A stretch of 64,000 bases of DNA from Streptomyces sp. XY006 (GCF_002237655.1 NZ_NOKT01000023.1:86367-150366); one strand, 5' to 3'. Positions 36,791 to 45,913 are shown, counted from the first letter of the stretch. Made by a program: numbers and translations. Notes: generated by a model from the letters alone, not told the origin.

Positions 36791-37236
36791 TCAGGTTGCC
36801 GTATTGCATCGAGTGCAACACATCTCGCACTGCGCCAACTCGCGGAGCTGCAGCTGACGCCCAGGCTGGCGTCGGCTCGGTGGTTGGTCGGGATGCGCTC
36901 CCTCTGCGCCCAGAGCGGAGAAACGCCCGGGAAACAGCCGCTCGCGGACCTCCGGCTCCGCGTCGGAGAAGGCCTGCCCCATCTCGCTGAGCTCGCCGGC
37001 AGTGAAGCCGGCGTGGGAGAAGACGTTCGTAAAGACGGCTTCCAGGTCCGACAGGGGCTGCCCGGCCGCGTGCCGGGCGAACCCGTTGAGCATCACGGCC
37101 AGCAGGACGTCGGTGGAACTGCTGTGTTCCATCGTGGTCCCCATGCGCGTGCGGACACCCGTACCCTCCAGTGCGCAGCAGATGCGGCCACCAGATCGCG
37201 CTTGAACTCATGCTCGTCGCTGACGACGTCACTCAT
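36791..37236 (-). pseudogene. Frameshifted hypothetical gene
   Basis: ATG 37236 has a good ribosome-binding site (GGGGAGG, 7 bases away) and begins MSDVVSDEHEFKRDLVAASAA, but that frame soon loses sense. The neighbouring frame continues sensibly as LEGTGVRTRMGTTME, then MLNGFARHAAGQPLSDLEAVF and FSHAGFTAGELSEMGQAF. A single-base indel near 37170 would join the two. The downstream end (after about 36900) again looks out of frame. I do not recognise the family. Either a pseudogene or an assembly error. Confidence 0.35.
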
Positions 37237-37493
37237 CTTCGAACCTCCCCGAGCCTGGCAGGCGCGTAGGCACGCCTGCGGACGTACACCGTCCGGCCAG
37301 CGGCACCTCTGTCCGTACCGGGTCCCGGATCCCGGATCCCGCCGATCCTGACAGGCCGGCAGTCACGTCGCTGACGGCAGAGCAACTTCGGCTCTCGCAG
37401 GCTCAGCCCTGTGCGGACAAGGGCGCACGCCCGGCAGCGCCCCACACCGCAGCCAGGGGAATCACTCACAGGCCCGGGAGCACGATGGCCCGT

Positions 37494-38021
37494 TCAGCAC
37501 ATGGGATGCGTGACTGTGGCGTCGGGGATATCGGCGGCTTTGTAGTGGCTGTAGCTTCCCGTCAGTTTCGCTTTGGTGTTGAAGGTCTTGAAAGTGAACT
37601 GGCCGTGGCTCCTTCCGTCGCAGTTGAAGCGGAACGCGTTGGTGGTCACGGTGGGCTCGTCGATCAGCCCGTTGTAGACCAGACCGAAACCACCGCTCTT
37701 CACCGGGTTCCCTTGCCCGTCACGGATCTCGAACTGTCCTGAGACGTGGCAGTTCATCTGGCTCCAGCCGATGGCCTGTCCACGCCAGCACTTCGCCTGG
37801 AAGGACCCGTGAGGCCCGCCGTAGGTGCCGAGACAGGCCTGCCAACGCGCTGAGGTCCATCGGTCGGAACTGTAGCTGTCCGACTCCGGGGTGCAGGTTT
37901 CGTCGGCGGCCTGTCGAGCGGTAGGTGCTACGGAAGCGGAGTTCGAGGGAGCCGCGGCCGTCGTTGCGGCCACCGTCACGCAGACGGCAGCTACAACATG
38001 GATCATCGTGGTCGTCTTCAC
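37494..38021 (-). CDS. Secreted cysteine-containing protein
   Basis: A 175-residue protein with an N-terminal signal peptide (IHVVAAVCVTVAATTAAAP) and a mature domain containing six cysteines (CTPES, ACLGTYG, AKCWRGQ, NCHVSG, FNCDG and the C-terminal PMC), suggesting three disulfides. Segments such as SGQFEIRDGQGNPV and HGQFTFKTFNTKAKL look beta-rich. Third-position G/C bias is weaker than in neighbours. Unknown function; such exported proteins are common in Streptomyces. The start may be GTG 38021 or the ATG five codons later. Confidence 0.7.
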   Translation of the reverse strand: MKTTTMIHVVAAVCVTVAATTAAAPSNSASVAPTARQAADETCTPESDSYSSDRWTSARWQACLGTYGGPHGSFQAKCWRGQAIGWSQMNCHVSGQFEIRDGQGNPVKSGGFGLVYNGLIDEPTVTTNAFRFNCDGRSHGQFTFKTFNTKAKLTGSYSHYKAADIPDATVTHPMC

Positions 38022-38099
38022 ATGCCAGTGAACGATGACCAGAGCGATACGGTCACTCCGAACGCGTCGGCAAACCGGCCCCGCTCTGTCGCGGGCGCA

Positions 38100-38285
38100 C
38101 GCACCGTGGTGCAGTCCCGGACGTCACTGCAGCAGGCCGACGGCCATGGCCGTTCCCATGCCCATCGCTGTACCGATGCACTGCGGGACTGCCGCGGAAC
38201 AACTGCGCTGCGTCAACAGCTCAACTGGCCTCCGACGGCACCGGACGCCTGCGGGCCGGCCAGGGGCGCCGATCCGCCCGTGGCT
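38100..38285 (-). pseudogene. Possible C-terminal fragment of a thiolase
   Basis: On the minus strand one frame ends CIGTAMGMGTAMAVGLL followed by a stop near 38126, resembling the Gly-rich C-terminal block (C-x-GGG-x-G) of acetyl-CoA acyltransferases. A second frame about 90 bp upstream gives SGAVGGQL, similar to the preceding G-H-P-x-G-x-S-G-A helix. The matches are short and require a frameshift, so this is tentative. Confidence 0.25.
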
Positions 38286-38475
38286 CCGTCACCCACTCCC
38301 CCTGGGGACACCGCCGCCTCCGGTGGTGCTAATGAGAATGCCGCTGGAGCAGACCTGTCCGGGTAGTGGTGGCGGGAACAGCAAGGACGCATACTCGATG
38401 ATCGTTGTGTGGTACCTCCGCCAGATGAGGTCCCAGCGATGCATCCGAGGGGAGACAGGGAAGGGCGTGGGGTAC

Positions 38476-40458
38476 ATGGGTGACGCCGGCCGGCCGGTGA
38501 TGCCGGAGGTGGTGGACAGTCCCGCTTTGCGGGCGCAGCCGACGGGCAAGGCGGCGCGGTGGCTGTTGCGGCATCAGGTCCAGCCGGTGGGGCCGGCGGC
38601 CGGCGAAGCGCATGCTGAGCCGCATGCCTGGTGGAAGGTGATGTGCCTGACCGGAGTCGACTACTTCTCCAGCCTGGCCTATGTACCGGCGATCGCCGCG
38701 CTCGCCGCCGGGGCGGTGTCGCCGCTTGCGACGCTGCTGATCGTGGCGCTGACGCTGCTGGGGATGCTGCCGATGTACCGGAAGGTGGCCAAGCAGAGCC
38801 CTCACGGGGCGGGGTCGGTGGCGATGCTGGAGGATCTGCTGCCGTTCTGGTGGGGCAAGCTGTTCGTACTGGTCCTGCTCGGGTTCGTGGCCACCTCCTG
38901 GATCATCACCATCACTCTGTCCACGGCGGACGCATCCGTCCACGTGGTGGAGAACCCCTTCTTCCCCGCCGCGCTGCACGGTCACGAGGTCGCCCTGACC
39001 GTGGCGCTCCTGCTGGTTCTGGGTGGTGTCTTCCTGCTGGGGTTCAGCGAGGCCGTCAGTGTGGCCATCCCGCTGGTCGCCGTGTTCCTGGTGCTGAACG
39101 CCGTCGTCATCGCCATCGGCATGGTCCACGTGTTCACCACCGACGGCGCGCTGTCGGCCTGGACCGACGCGCTCGCCGGGGGCGGGGGCGGCTTCGGTGA
39201 CATTGCCGGCCCGGCATTGCTGGCCTTCCCGCTGCTGGTGCTGGGCCTGTCCGGTTTCGAGACCGGCGTGTCCATGATGCCGCTGATCGCGGCCAAGGGC
39301 ACCGACGACGAGCAACGCCTGCGTGTGCGGATCCGCAACGCCCGCCGGCTGCTGACCACCGCTGCGGTGATCATGAGCGTCTACCTGCTGTCCGCCAGTT
39401 TCGTCACCACCGTGCTCATCCCGCACGACGAGTTCGAGCCGGGCGGCGCGGCCAACGGCCGCGCGCTGGCGTGGCTGGCCCACGAGCACGTCGGAGAAGC
39501 GTTCGGCACGGTCTACGACATCAGCACCATCCTCATCCTGTGGTTCGCCGGTGCGTCCGCGATGGCCGGCCTGATCAACATCGTTCCCCGCTACCTTCCC
39601 GGCTACGGCATGGCCCCGGAGTGGGGACGCGCGGTGCGCCCGGTCGTCCTCGTCTACACCGCCCTGTGTGTACTGATCACCATCGCGTTCGATGCGGACG
39701 TCGATGCCCAGGCCGGTGCCTACGCCACCGGGATCCTGGCCATGATGGTCTCGGGGGCCTTCGCCGTGACCGTCTTCGTCGCCCGCGGCCGCCGGCGCTC
39801 GGCCACCGTCGGCTTCGGCCTGCTCACCGCAGTGCTCCTCTACGCTCTGGGCGCCAACATCATCGACAAACCGGACGGCATCGCCATCTCCGGCTTCTTC
39901 ATCCTCGGCATCGTCATCGTCTCGCTGATCTCCCGCGTCGCGCGCACCACCGAACTGCGCGCCGACCGTCTCGTCTTCGACGAGAGCGCACGCCGGTTCA
40001 TCGCCGACACCCTCGCCCACGACCAGTCCATCAACATCATCGCCAACCGCCGGCAGTCCGGCGACGAAGCCGAATACGCCGCCAAGGAACGCGAGCAGCG
40101 CGGCACCAACCCGGTCCCGGGCCTCGCCGACGTGCTCTTCCTGGAGATCGACGTGGTCGACCCGTCCGACTTCAGTGAGACCCTCACCGTCCACGGCGTC
40201 GAAGTCGGCGGCCACCGCATCCTGCGCGCCGAGGCCCCGGCCGCGCCCAACGCCATCGCCGCGATCCTGCTCGCCCTGCGCGATGCCACCGGGGTGCGGC
40301 CGCACTGCTACTTCGCCTGGGCCGAGGGAAGCCCGCTCAAGCACATGTTCCGTTACTTCCTCCTCGGCCGGGGCGACACCGCCCCGGTCACCCGCGAGAT
40401 CATCCGCAGCCACGAACCAGACCCCGACCGCCGCCCCGGCATCCACGTGGGCGGCTGA
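38476..40458 (+). CDS. APC-superfamily permease
   Basis: A 660-residue membrane transporter with about 11-12 transmembrane helices (first helix region VMCLTGVDYFSSLAYVPAIAALAAG; later VALLLVLGGVFLLGF, AVFLVLNAVVIAIGMV, LLAFPLLVLGLSGFETGV) and a cytoplasmic C-terminal tail of about 165 residues beginning RTTELRADRLVFDESARRF. It is usually annotated as an amino-acid transporter. The helix 1 motif DYFSSLAY and the long C-terminal domain loosely recall KimA/KUP-like potassium carriers, so the substrate is open. ATG 38476 follows a purine-rich AGGGAAGGG. Confidence 0.75.
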   Translation: MGDAGRPVMPEVVDSPALRAQPTGKAARWLLRHQVQPVGPAAGEAHAEPHAWWKVMCLTGVDYFSSLAYVPAIAALAAGAVSPLATLLIVALTLLGMLPMYRKVAKQSPHGAGSVAMLEDLLPFWWGKLFVLVLLGFVATSWIITITLSTADASVHVVENPFFPAALHGHEVALTVALLLVLGGVFLLGFSEAVSVAIPLVAVFLVLNAVVIAIGMVHVFTTDGALSAWTDALAGGGGGFGDIAGPALLAFPLLVLGLSGFETGVSMMPLIAAKGTDDEQRLRVRIRNARRLLTTAAVIMSVYLLSASFVTTVLIPHDEFEPGGAANGRALAWLAHEHVGEAFGTVYDISTILILWFAGASAMAGLINIVPRYLPGYGMAPEWGRAVRPVVLVYTALCVLITIAFDADVDAQAGAYATGILAMMVSGAFAVTVFVARGRRRSATVGFGLLTAVLLYALGANIIDKPDGIAISGFFILGIVIVSLISRVARTTELRADRLVFDESARRFIADTLAHDQSINIIANRRQSGDEAEYAAKEREQRGTNPVPGLADVLFLEIDVVDPSDFSETLTVHGVEVGGHRILRAEAPAAPNAIAAILLALRDATGVRPHCYFAWAEGSPLKHMFRYFLLGRGDTAPVTREIIRSHEPDPDRRPGIHVGG

Positions 40459-40685
40459 AACCGTGTGGTGAAGGACTGGGTGCGGATGCTGTGCATGAGG
40501 GCAGGAGCCGCCCGGGATGTTCCGGCGGGTCCGAGACCGCCGGCCACCCCACCCCGGCCACCCCTGTGGACACGGATCGGCGACGGCTACGGTTCGACCG
40601 TCAGCGGCGCTTGGTCGCGCGGGCGCCGGGCCAAACGCACGGCACGTGGGGCCGCATCGCCCGCTCAGTGGGACTCCCGGTGCTG

Positions 40686-41009
40686 CTAGCCAGCCGTGCC
40701 GGAATCCCGATCGATGGACTCCTGGTAGAGGTCCGCGTAGGTGCGGGATTCCGCGACGAGGCCGTCGCAGAAGGCGGCGACATCGCTGCCGATGAGTTCC
40801 AGCACGCCCTTTCCGGCGGCCACGCCTTCTTCGAAGAAGTCGACGATCCCAGGGAGCAGGGGCCCGTCCAGCAGGTCCACCGGTCCGACCTTGAACAGGT
40901 ACTTCTGCATCTCCTTGTAGACGATCCGGTAGTCGGGCGGGAGTGCATTGACGCGGGCCATGTGGGTCCGCCATTGCTTCTTGCCCTCGATGATGTCCTG
41001 GATGCCCAT
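40686..41009 (-). CDS. DUF1048 family protein (second in padR operon)
   Basis: A 107-residue soluble, mostly helical protein recognised as DUF1048 (MGIQDIIEGKKQWRTHMARV..., LPPDYRIVYKEMQKYL, ELIGSDVAAFCDGLV). DUF1048 proteins typically sit next to PadR regulators and have no known activity. It starts 1 bp after the stop of a paralogous DUF1048 gene and is the last gene of the three-gene transcript. Confidence 0.85.
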   Translation of the reverse strand: MGIQDIIEGKKQWRTHMARVNALPPDYRIVYKEMQKYLFKVGPVDLLDGPLLPGIVDFFEEGVAAGKGVLELIGSDVAAFCDGLVAESRTYADLYQESIDRDSGTAG

Positions 41010-41010
41010 G

Positions 41011-41367
41011 TCAGCCTCCCAGCCGGTTCAGTTTCCTGGCGACGCTGTCGTTCAGCTGCTCGCGCCACCGGTCGCGGTACGTCCGAGCGCCTTCTCCGCC
41101 GGCCAGCGCCCTGCAGAAGCCGGGAATGTCCTCGCCGAGGACCTCTCGGGCGCTCTGCCTCTCGGCCGCCGCATCCTCGAGCAGCGCCAAGGCGGCGTCG
41201 AGGAGCGGCATGAGGTTGCGGCCGGTGAAGTCCCCGTGGGGCAGCAGGTGAACCTTGATCTGCTCCCACGCCGCCCGGTGATCGTCCGGAAGGGCTTGCG
41301 CGCGGGTGTCGAACGCCTTCCATTCCCGCGCGAGATCGCTGCCGGTGATCTTTTCCCAGAAGTTCAT
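41011..41367 (-). CDS. DUF1048 family protein (first in padR operon)
   Basis: A 118-residue DUF1048 paralogue (MNFWEKITGSDLAREWKAF, LPDDHRAAWEQIKVHLL, LGEDIPGFCRALAGGEG). It has a strong AAGGAGGG site before ATG 41367, which overlaps the padR stop as ATGA. The tandem pair share the order of helices and the D[IV]xxFC motif but are divergent otherwise, so they may form a heteromer. Function unknown. Confidence 0.87.
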   Translation of the reverse strand: MNFWEKITGSDLAREWKAFDTRAQALPDDHRAAWEQIKVHLLPHGDFTGRNLMPLLDAALALLEDAAAERQSAREVLGEDIPGFCRALAGGEGARTYRDRWREQLNDSVARKLNRLGG

Positions 41368-41690
41368 GCCCAGCCCTCCTTGAGCTTGCCGATCCGCGAT
41401 GACAGGTACTGCCACTTCGTCCAGAACCTCGCCAGCTCTTCGCGTCCGGCGTCGTTGAGCGAGTAGAACTTGCGCGGCGGCCCCATCCCCGATGGCCGTT
41501 TCACCACCTGGACGAGGTTGTTCCGCTCCAGCCGCAGCAAGATGGTGTACACCGTCCCCTCCACGACATCGGTGAAGCCGAGCTCGTTCAACTGCCGCGT
41601 GATGGCGTAGCCGTAGGTCTCCTCCCTGTCGATGATCTCGAGCACACACCCTTCGAGCGTGCCTTTCAGCATCTCCGTCAGATCGTCCAC
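41364..41690 (-). CDS. PadR-family transcriptional regulator
   Basis: A 108-residue PadR-like winged-helix protein (MLKGTLEGCVLEIIDREETYGYAITRQL split here as LEGCVLEIIDREETYGYAI and TRQLNELGF; then VVEGTVYTILLRLERNNLV and PPRKFYSLNDAGREEL). It probably represses its own operon with the two DUF1048 genes. GTG 41690 is the likely start because AGAGGA lies 6 bases upstream; a longer frame to 41750 overlaps the promoter. Effector unknown. Confidence 0.85.
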   Translation of the reverse strand: MDDLTEMLKGTLEGCVLEIIDREETYGYAITRQLNELGFTDVVEGTVYTILLRLERNNLVQVVKRPSGMGPPRKFYSLNDAGREELARFWTKWQYLSSRIGKLKEGWA

Positions 41691-41713
41691 CGCGGGTCCT
41701 CTCCCACAGAGCA

Positions 41714-41741
41714 GTACTCTGCAACAACGAGTACCACTATA
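41714..41741 (-). promoter_or_regulatory. PadR promoter -10 and operator
   Basis: The inverted repeat GTACTC-N9-GAGTAC (41714-41734) lies immediately downstream of TATAGT (complement of 41736-41741), a good -10 on the minus strand. Repressor bound there would block transcription start of padR-DUF1048-DUF1048. Spacing and symmetry suit a PadR dimer. Confidence 0.55.
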
Positions 41742-41750
41742 CGGTATCAC

Positions 41751-42254
41751 TTAGTAGCTGGCGAGTGCGGCCGGTGGGGCGAGCCGGGGGTGGGGCGGAG
41801 CGCACGGTGACGGTCGATGGAGGGGCAGGGGTGACGCCCGGACCAGACCCGGCAGGGTTCGCTGAAACCGTGGAACTCGCCGTACGGCATCGGTTCGCCG
41901 GTGCCGTATCCGACGCCGAGGCATGGAGCGCCACCAGCCGACCCGCCCGCGCCGACGGCGGGTCGCTGCCAGCGACGGCGCCCCATGCAGTCACGGCGGC
42001 GTCACCCGCGTCCAGGCCGCCACCGGCAGGTGCGGCGGGGTTGCAGCCGAAGGAGAGGTTGCCGCCACCCGTGCCGGTCTGCGCCGCACGCTCTCGGCGT
42101 CGAGCTACGACCCGCCACACACCGCCGCAGGCTGCACCGGACCGCGTCCCACTCGGCGCGAGAGGGCCCCTCTGCTTGCTGAGCGGCTCTTCGGGTACAG
42201 CGATTACATGGGCGGGACAACCGCTGCGCGGCAGTACATGGGAGAGATGGATTC
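41751..42254. other. About 500 bp without a supportable gene
   Basis: Between the PadR promoter and the MarR gene. Several overlapping plus-strand frames exist, one ending in GTGA overlap with the MarR start (SDYMGGTTAARQYMGEMDS), but codon bias and domain content are weak. It probably contains the MarR promoter; no operator was recognised. Confidence 0.4.
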
Positions 42255-42767
42255 GTGACCTACCCCAGCGGGCCCGGCGACCCCGACGCGACGGGACCGT
42301 GCGACAGCCCGGAAGCTGTCGCACGGGATATCGCTGACGCGGTGGACTGCTTGACGAGTTTGTGGTCATTGGCCGCCCAGGGCGCTCTGGTGCGGTTGTC
42401 CCTGCATCAGCTGAGGGCTCTGCGTGCCCTTGAGTCGGCTGCCGAGTTGAACCTCACCGCTCTGGCCGAGCACCTGGAGATAGGGCTCCCCGCCGCCAGC
42501 CGCTTGTGTGATCGGCTGGAGGCAGCGGGCCTGCTGGAGCGGGCTTGGCACCCCCGTAAGCGTCGAGAGGTGCGACTTGCCCTGTCGGTGCAAGGCCGGC
42601 ACGTTCTCGAAGATGTGGCGGCGCGGCGGTCGCGGGCTCTCGCAGAGGTTCTGGCCGGGATGAAAGCGTCTGAACTCGCACTTCTCAGCAGGGGCATGAA
42701 GGCGTTCCTCACGGGCCATGAGCTCGCGCGACGCAATGGCGTGTGGGGAGGAACGCCCTCCTCGTGA
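42255..42767 (+). CDS. MarR-family transcriptional regulator
   Basis: A 170-residue winged-helix regulator. The wHTH spans about 48-125: LHQLRALRALESAAELN, LTALAEHLEIGLPAASRLCDRLEAAGLL is the recognition-helix region (given here as LTALAEHLEIG and ASRLCDRLEAAGLLER), and RKRREVRLALSVQG is the wing. GTG 42255 is preceded by GGGAGAG. It is convergent with a PP2C gene and is paralogous to the MarR protein at 49401, which sits beside the paralogous PP2C gene. So each MarR-PP2C pair probably arose by duplication. Confidence 0.82.
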   Translation: MTYPSGPGDPDATGPCDSPEAVARDIADAVDCLTSLWSLAAQGALVRLSLHQLRALRALESAAELNLTALAEHLEIGLPAASRLCDRLEAAGLLERAWHPRKRREVRLALSVQGRHVLEDVAARRSRALAEVLAGMKASELALLSRGMKAFLTGHELARRNGVWGGTPSS

Positions 42768-42865
42768 CAAGCCCGCAAGCCGAAGCACACCGTACAGCGG
42801 GTCAGCCACCTGCGATGCCTACCGGTCTGCGACCGGGGTGGTCAGCCTCGGAGCACGGCGCGGCC

Positions 42866-44074
42866 TTACCGCTCGGGCAGCGGGTGGCGTGCAGCCTCGC
42901 CCTCGCGGCCCTTCCAGTCGAGGCAGACCACCGCGGCATCCGCTGGGAGGTCTTTGCTGCCGAAGTGCGTGATCAGGCCGGCCACCACGGAGCGTGCGGC
43001 TTCGTGCGGAGGCGCCGGCCGTGTGGCGCTGAGCGTCTGGCGCAGGGCGCGTTCGCCGAACAGGCCTCCGTCGGCGGAGCGAGTGTCGTGCACGCCGGTG
43101 CTGACCACGACAAGGCGGTCGCCTGGCTCTATCCGGAATGTCTGTTCTTCGTAGAGGGTCTCTTCGAACATGCCGAGAGGGAGCTGAGCATCCAGGGTGA
43201 TCTGTTCGATGGTCGAGCCGCGCTGACGATAGAGCTGGGGGGATCCCGCGTCGACGGCGTGCACGGTGCCGGTGTCGAGGGCGAAATGCAGCAGCAGTGT
43301 GGAGGCGTAGACCTTGCCGGCGTACTGGGCGTGGACGGCCTGGTCGGCCAGGCACGCCTGGTCGGCGAGGCTCAGGCCGGCGCGGCGGGCGTTGCGCAGG
43401 GCGCCGACGGCCAGGCTGGTGAGGAGGGAGGCGTCGATGCCCTGGCCCATGCCGTCGGTGACGGTAAGGGTGAGGTGGTCTGCGCTGGTGGACCAGTCGA
43501 AGTTGTCCCCCCCGATGGCGTAGGCGGGCTCGAGGTGGGCTCCGACTACGTACTCCTGACGGGCGCAGCCGCGACCTGGGAGCAGTTGCCACTGCATCTC
43601 TGCCGCGAGGGTGAGGCGGCGGGTGCGGCGGGCCTGCAGGTAGAGGTCGGTGTCGCGGCCCGCGGTGGCGACCTCGTGGGCGAGCGCCGTGGCGAAGTCG
43701 CCGAGCTGGAGCACCATGGCGGGGTCGACGGCGTTGGTGGGCATGCCGACGCAGAGCACTCCCAGCCGGTCGCCTCGCACGGTGAGGGGCAGGTACACGG
43801 TTTGGCGGGCCGGGTCGCGAGTGACTTCGACGACCGGCATCTGGCTGACGAAGGCACGCCCGGCCGGACCGTCGTGGGCCGGCACCGGGTCGCCGGTGTG
43901 GGGCAGGTGGGCAACCGGCTGCAGGACGGACAGGCTGTAGTCGGCCAGCAGCAAGGTCACTTCCTGGGCACGGAGCCTGTCGGCCAGCAGGCGGTGGGCC
44001 GTGGCGACCAGCAGATGGGGCGGAGCGGCACGGAGCAGACTCTCCGCGGATGCGACTGGTTCTGGAGTGTTCAT
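42866..44074 (-). CDS. PP2C (SpoIIE-type) phosphatase with N-terminal GAF-like domain
   Basis: A 402-residue soluble phosphatase. Residues about 20-150 are GAF-like (LLLADYSLSVLQPVAHLP, GPAGRAFVSQ, PLTVRGDRLGVLCVG); residues 155-390 are the PP2C domain. First metal motif GGDNFD (Asp190) and second TDGMGQG (Asp207) are intact, but the C-terminal D-D motif reads ADAAVV (Ala378-Asp379), so a metal-binding Asp may be missing. Paralogue of the protein at 48092. RBS GGGAGG before ATG 44074. It is the last gene of the rsbR-S-T phosphatase run and probably dephosphorylates a STAS protein; weak or altered activity is possible. Confidence 0.82.
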   Translation of the reverse strand: MNTPEPVASAESLLRAAPPHLLVATAHRLLADRLRAQEVTLLLADYSLSVLQPVAHLPHTGDPVPAHDGPAGRAFVSQMPVVEVTRDPARQTVYLPLTVRGDRLGVLCVGMPTNAVDPAMVLQLGDFATALAHEVATAGRDTDLYLQARRTRRLTLAAEMQWQLLPGRGCARQEYVVGAHLEPAYAIGGDNFDWSTSADHLTLTVTDGMGQGIDASLLTSLAVGALRNARRAGLSLADQACLADQAVHAQYAGKVYASTLLLHFALDTGTVHAVDAGSPQLYRQRGSTIEQITLDAQLPLGMFEETLYEEQTFRIEPGDRLVVVSTGVHDTRSADGGLFGERALRQTLSATRPAPPHEAARSVVAGLITHFGSKDLPADAAVVCLDWKGREGEAARHPLPER

Positions 44075-44200
44075 GGTTTCCGCCTCCCCGCCGGTGGTAC
44101 CCACGCTAGCGCGGTCCGGCCCGGCGGTGGATCGATCGAAGGGCACAAAGGGCACAGGTTGCCGTCCGGGTGTTCCGGTCCCTGCGCAGGGGCGCAGGTG

Positions 44201-45913
44201 TCAGGTCCTGGCGCACAACAGCAGGCAGATGTCGTCCTCCCGTCCGGAGTCGTGCAGCAGCGGTTTCAACAGTGCTTCGGCCGCCGCGTCCGGATCACTT
44301 TCCAGTTCGGTCCGGCTCAGCGCGGCCAGGGCCTGGCCGAGCCGGTGGATGCCCGGGTCGATGCCGTGGGTGCGGCGCTCGACCAGTCCGTCCGTGTACA
44401 GGGCCAGGGCCGAGCCCGGCGGGAGGACGGCGGTGTGGTCCCGGTGCTCGTAAGGCAGAGGGACGCCCAGCATGGCGCCGGGTTTGTCGTCCAGGGCCCG
44501 GACTTCGCCGGCTGGATCGCGCACCAGGGCGGGAGGATGCCCGGCGGAGGCCCACAGGACATTGGGATCGCCGGGGCGGAAGGAGGCGATCACCGCGGTG
44601 GCGTACAGGTCGTGCTCCTGGGTGCGCACCAGGCGGTGCAACCGGGTGAGGATGCCGGCCGGGGTGTCGCTTTCGATGGCGTAGGCGCGGAGCGCGGTGC
44701 GGAGTTGTCCCATGACCAGGGCCGCGCGCAGGCCGTGTCCGGAGACGTCTCCGACGGCGGTGATGAGGCTGCCGTCGGGTTGCAGGAAGGCGTCGTACCA
44801 GTCGCCGCCGATGTTGAGGCCGCGGGTGGCGGGCAGGTAGCGGGCTGCCAGGAGAACATCAGGGGTGGCGGGCAGGTCGGTGAGCTGAGCCCGCTGGAGT
44901 GCTTCCGCTGTGTCGCGGTGCCGTTCGTAGCGGCGGGCGTTGTCCAGGGCGATGCCGGTGCGACGGGCCAGCTCGATCAGCACGATCGCCTCGTCGGGGT
45001 CGAATCGGGTGCCGGGTGCGGTGAGGGTCAGCACCCCCAGCAGGCCGCGGCCGATGAGTGGCACGCACAGCACCGGATGGTCGCGGTCCGACGCTGAGGA
45101 CGGCAGGTCATCGACGCCGGGCAAATTGCCGGGGTGTGCGGCGGCGTGCTGCGGCCGGCCGGTGCGCGCCGCCCCCACGGCAGCGGCCGGCCGGTGCGCG
45201 TGGTGTACGCCGCGCTCGTCGTCGAAGAGCCAGACGTCGGTGTGACGGGCGTGACGGGGGACGAGGAGGCCCGGCAGGCGGCGCATGATCTCCTCATGAT
45301 GGAGAGAGGTGGTCACGGCGTCGCTGGCGTCGGCGAGGAAGGTCAGCAGGCGCCGGGCGTTGTCGGCCTGTGCCCGCGCCGTCTGTTCGGCTGCCAGCAG
45401 GTCGCGCTGGCTGTGATCGGCGGCGTCCAGTTCGGCGTGCAGGGCCAGGACGCCCTGGTTGGTGCGGTGGAGCTCGTCGCGGTGGGAGCGGACCAGTTCG
45501 TGCTGTGCGTCCAGGCGGTCGAGGAGCTCGGCGGTGTCCTCGTCCGCGGCCAGGATGCCCTCGGCGACAGCCGCGGTGTCGAGGTGCGCCGGCGCCGCGG
45601 CGGTTGCCGTCGCGCATTCGAGGGCGGGGACGGAAAGTTGCCAGATGCGCTGACCGCTCGGTGCAGCGTGGGCTGGGCGAACCGTGGCTTCGACGCGGCT
45701 GTGCCCGTCGGTCCCGGGGTGCGTGCGCAGCCGCAGTTCCCAGGTTCCGCCATGCTCAAGACACTGCCGCAGTGTGCTGGTGACCGTGGTCAGGAAGCAG
45801 GCGCGATCGACGAGGGGAACACCGCAGGCAGTGGTGAGACGGGCTGCCGCGATGCGGGCGTGGGCCGCGTCAGTGGCCGAGACGATCGTCCACTTGTCAG
45901 GAGTGCGGGTCAT
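44201..45913 (-). CDS. PP2C phosphatase with GAF domain (RsbU/RsbX-like)
   Basis: A 570-residue soluble protein. Residues 1-105 look like a degenerate HATPase/RsbT-type fold (VSATDAAHARIAAARLTTAC, FLTTVTSTLRQCLEHGG); 125-195 is a predicted coiled coil; 200-345 a GAF domain (VLCVPLIGRGLLGVLTLTA); 360-570 a complete PP2C domain with IGGDWYD, VGDVSGHG and GREDDICLLL. It probably reverses RsbT phosphorylation of STAS partners, as RsbX or RsbU does. The ATG 45913 lies inside the end of a small upstream gene (17-bp overlap), indicating coupling to the rsb operon. Confidence 0.83.
   Translation of the reverse strand: MTRTPDKWTIVSATDAAHARIAAARLTTACGVPLVDRACFLTTVTSTLRQCLEHGGTWELRLRTHPGTDGHSRVEATVRPAHAAPSGQRIWQLSVPALECATATAAAPAHLDTAAVAEGILAADEDTAELLDRLDAQHELVRSHRDELHRTNQGVLALHAELDAADHSQRDLLAAEQTARAQADNARRLLTFLADASDAVTTSLHHEEIMRRLPGLLVPRHARHTDVWLFDDERGVHHAHRPAAAVGAARTGRPQHAAAHPGNLPGVDDLPSSASDRDHPVLCVPLIGRGLLGVLTLTAPGTRFDPDEAIVLIELARRTGIALDNARRYERHRDTAEALQRAQLTDLPATPDVLLAARYLPATRGLNIGGDWYDAFLQPDGSLITAVGDVSGHGLRAALVMGQLRTALRAYAIESDTPAGILTRLHRLVRTQEHDLYATAVIASFRPGDPNVLWASAGHPPALVRDPAGEVRALDDKPGAMLGVPLPYEHRDHTAVLPPGSALALYTDGLVERRTHGIDPGIHRLGQALAALSRTELESDPDAAAEALLKPLLHDSGREDDICLLLCART

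Noticed and set aside
41923..42258. A plus-strand frame ending in GTGA overlap with the MarR start
   Set aside because: The overlap is suggestive, but codon bias is weak, there is no ribosome-binding site and no recognisable family.
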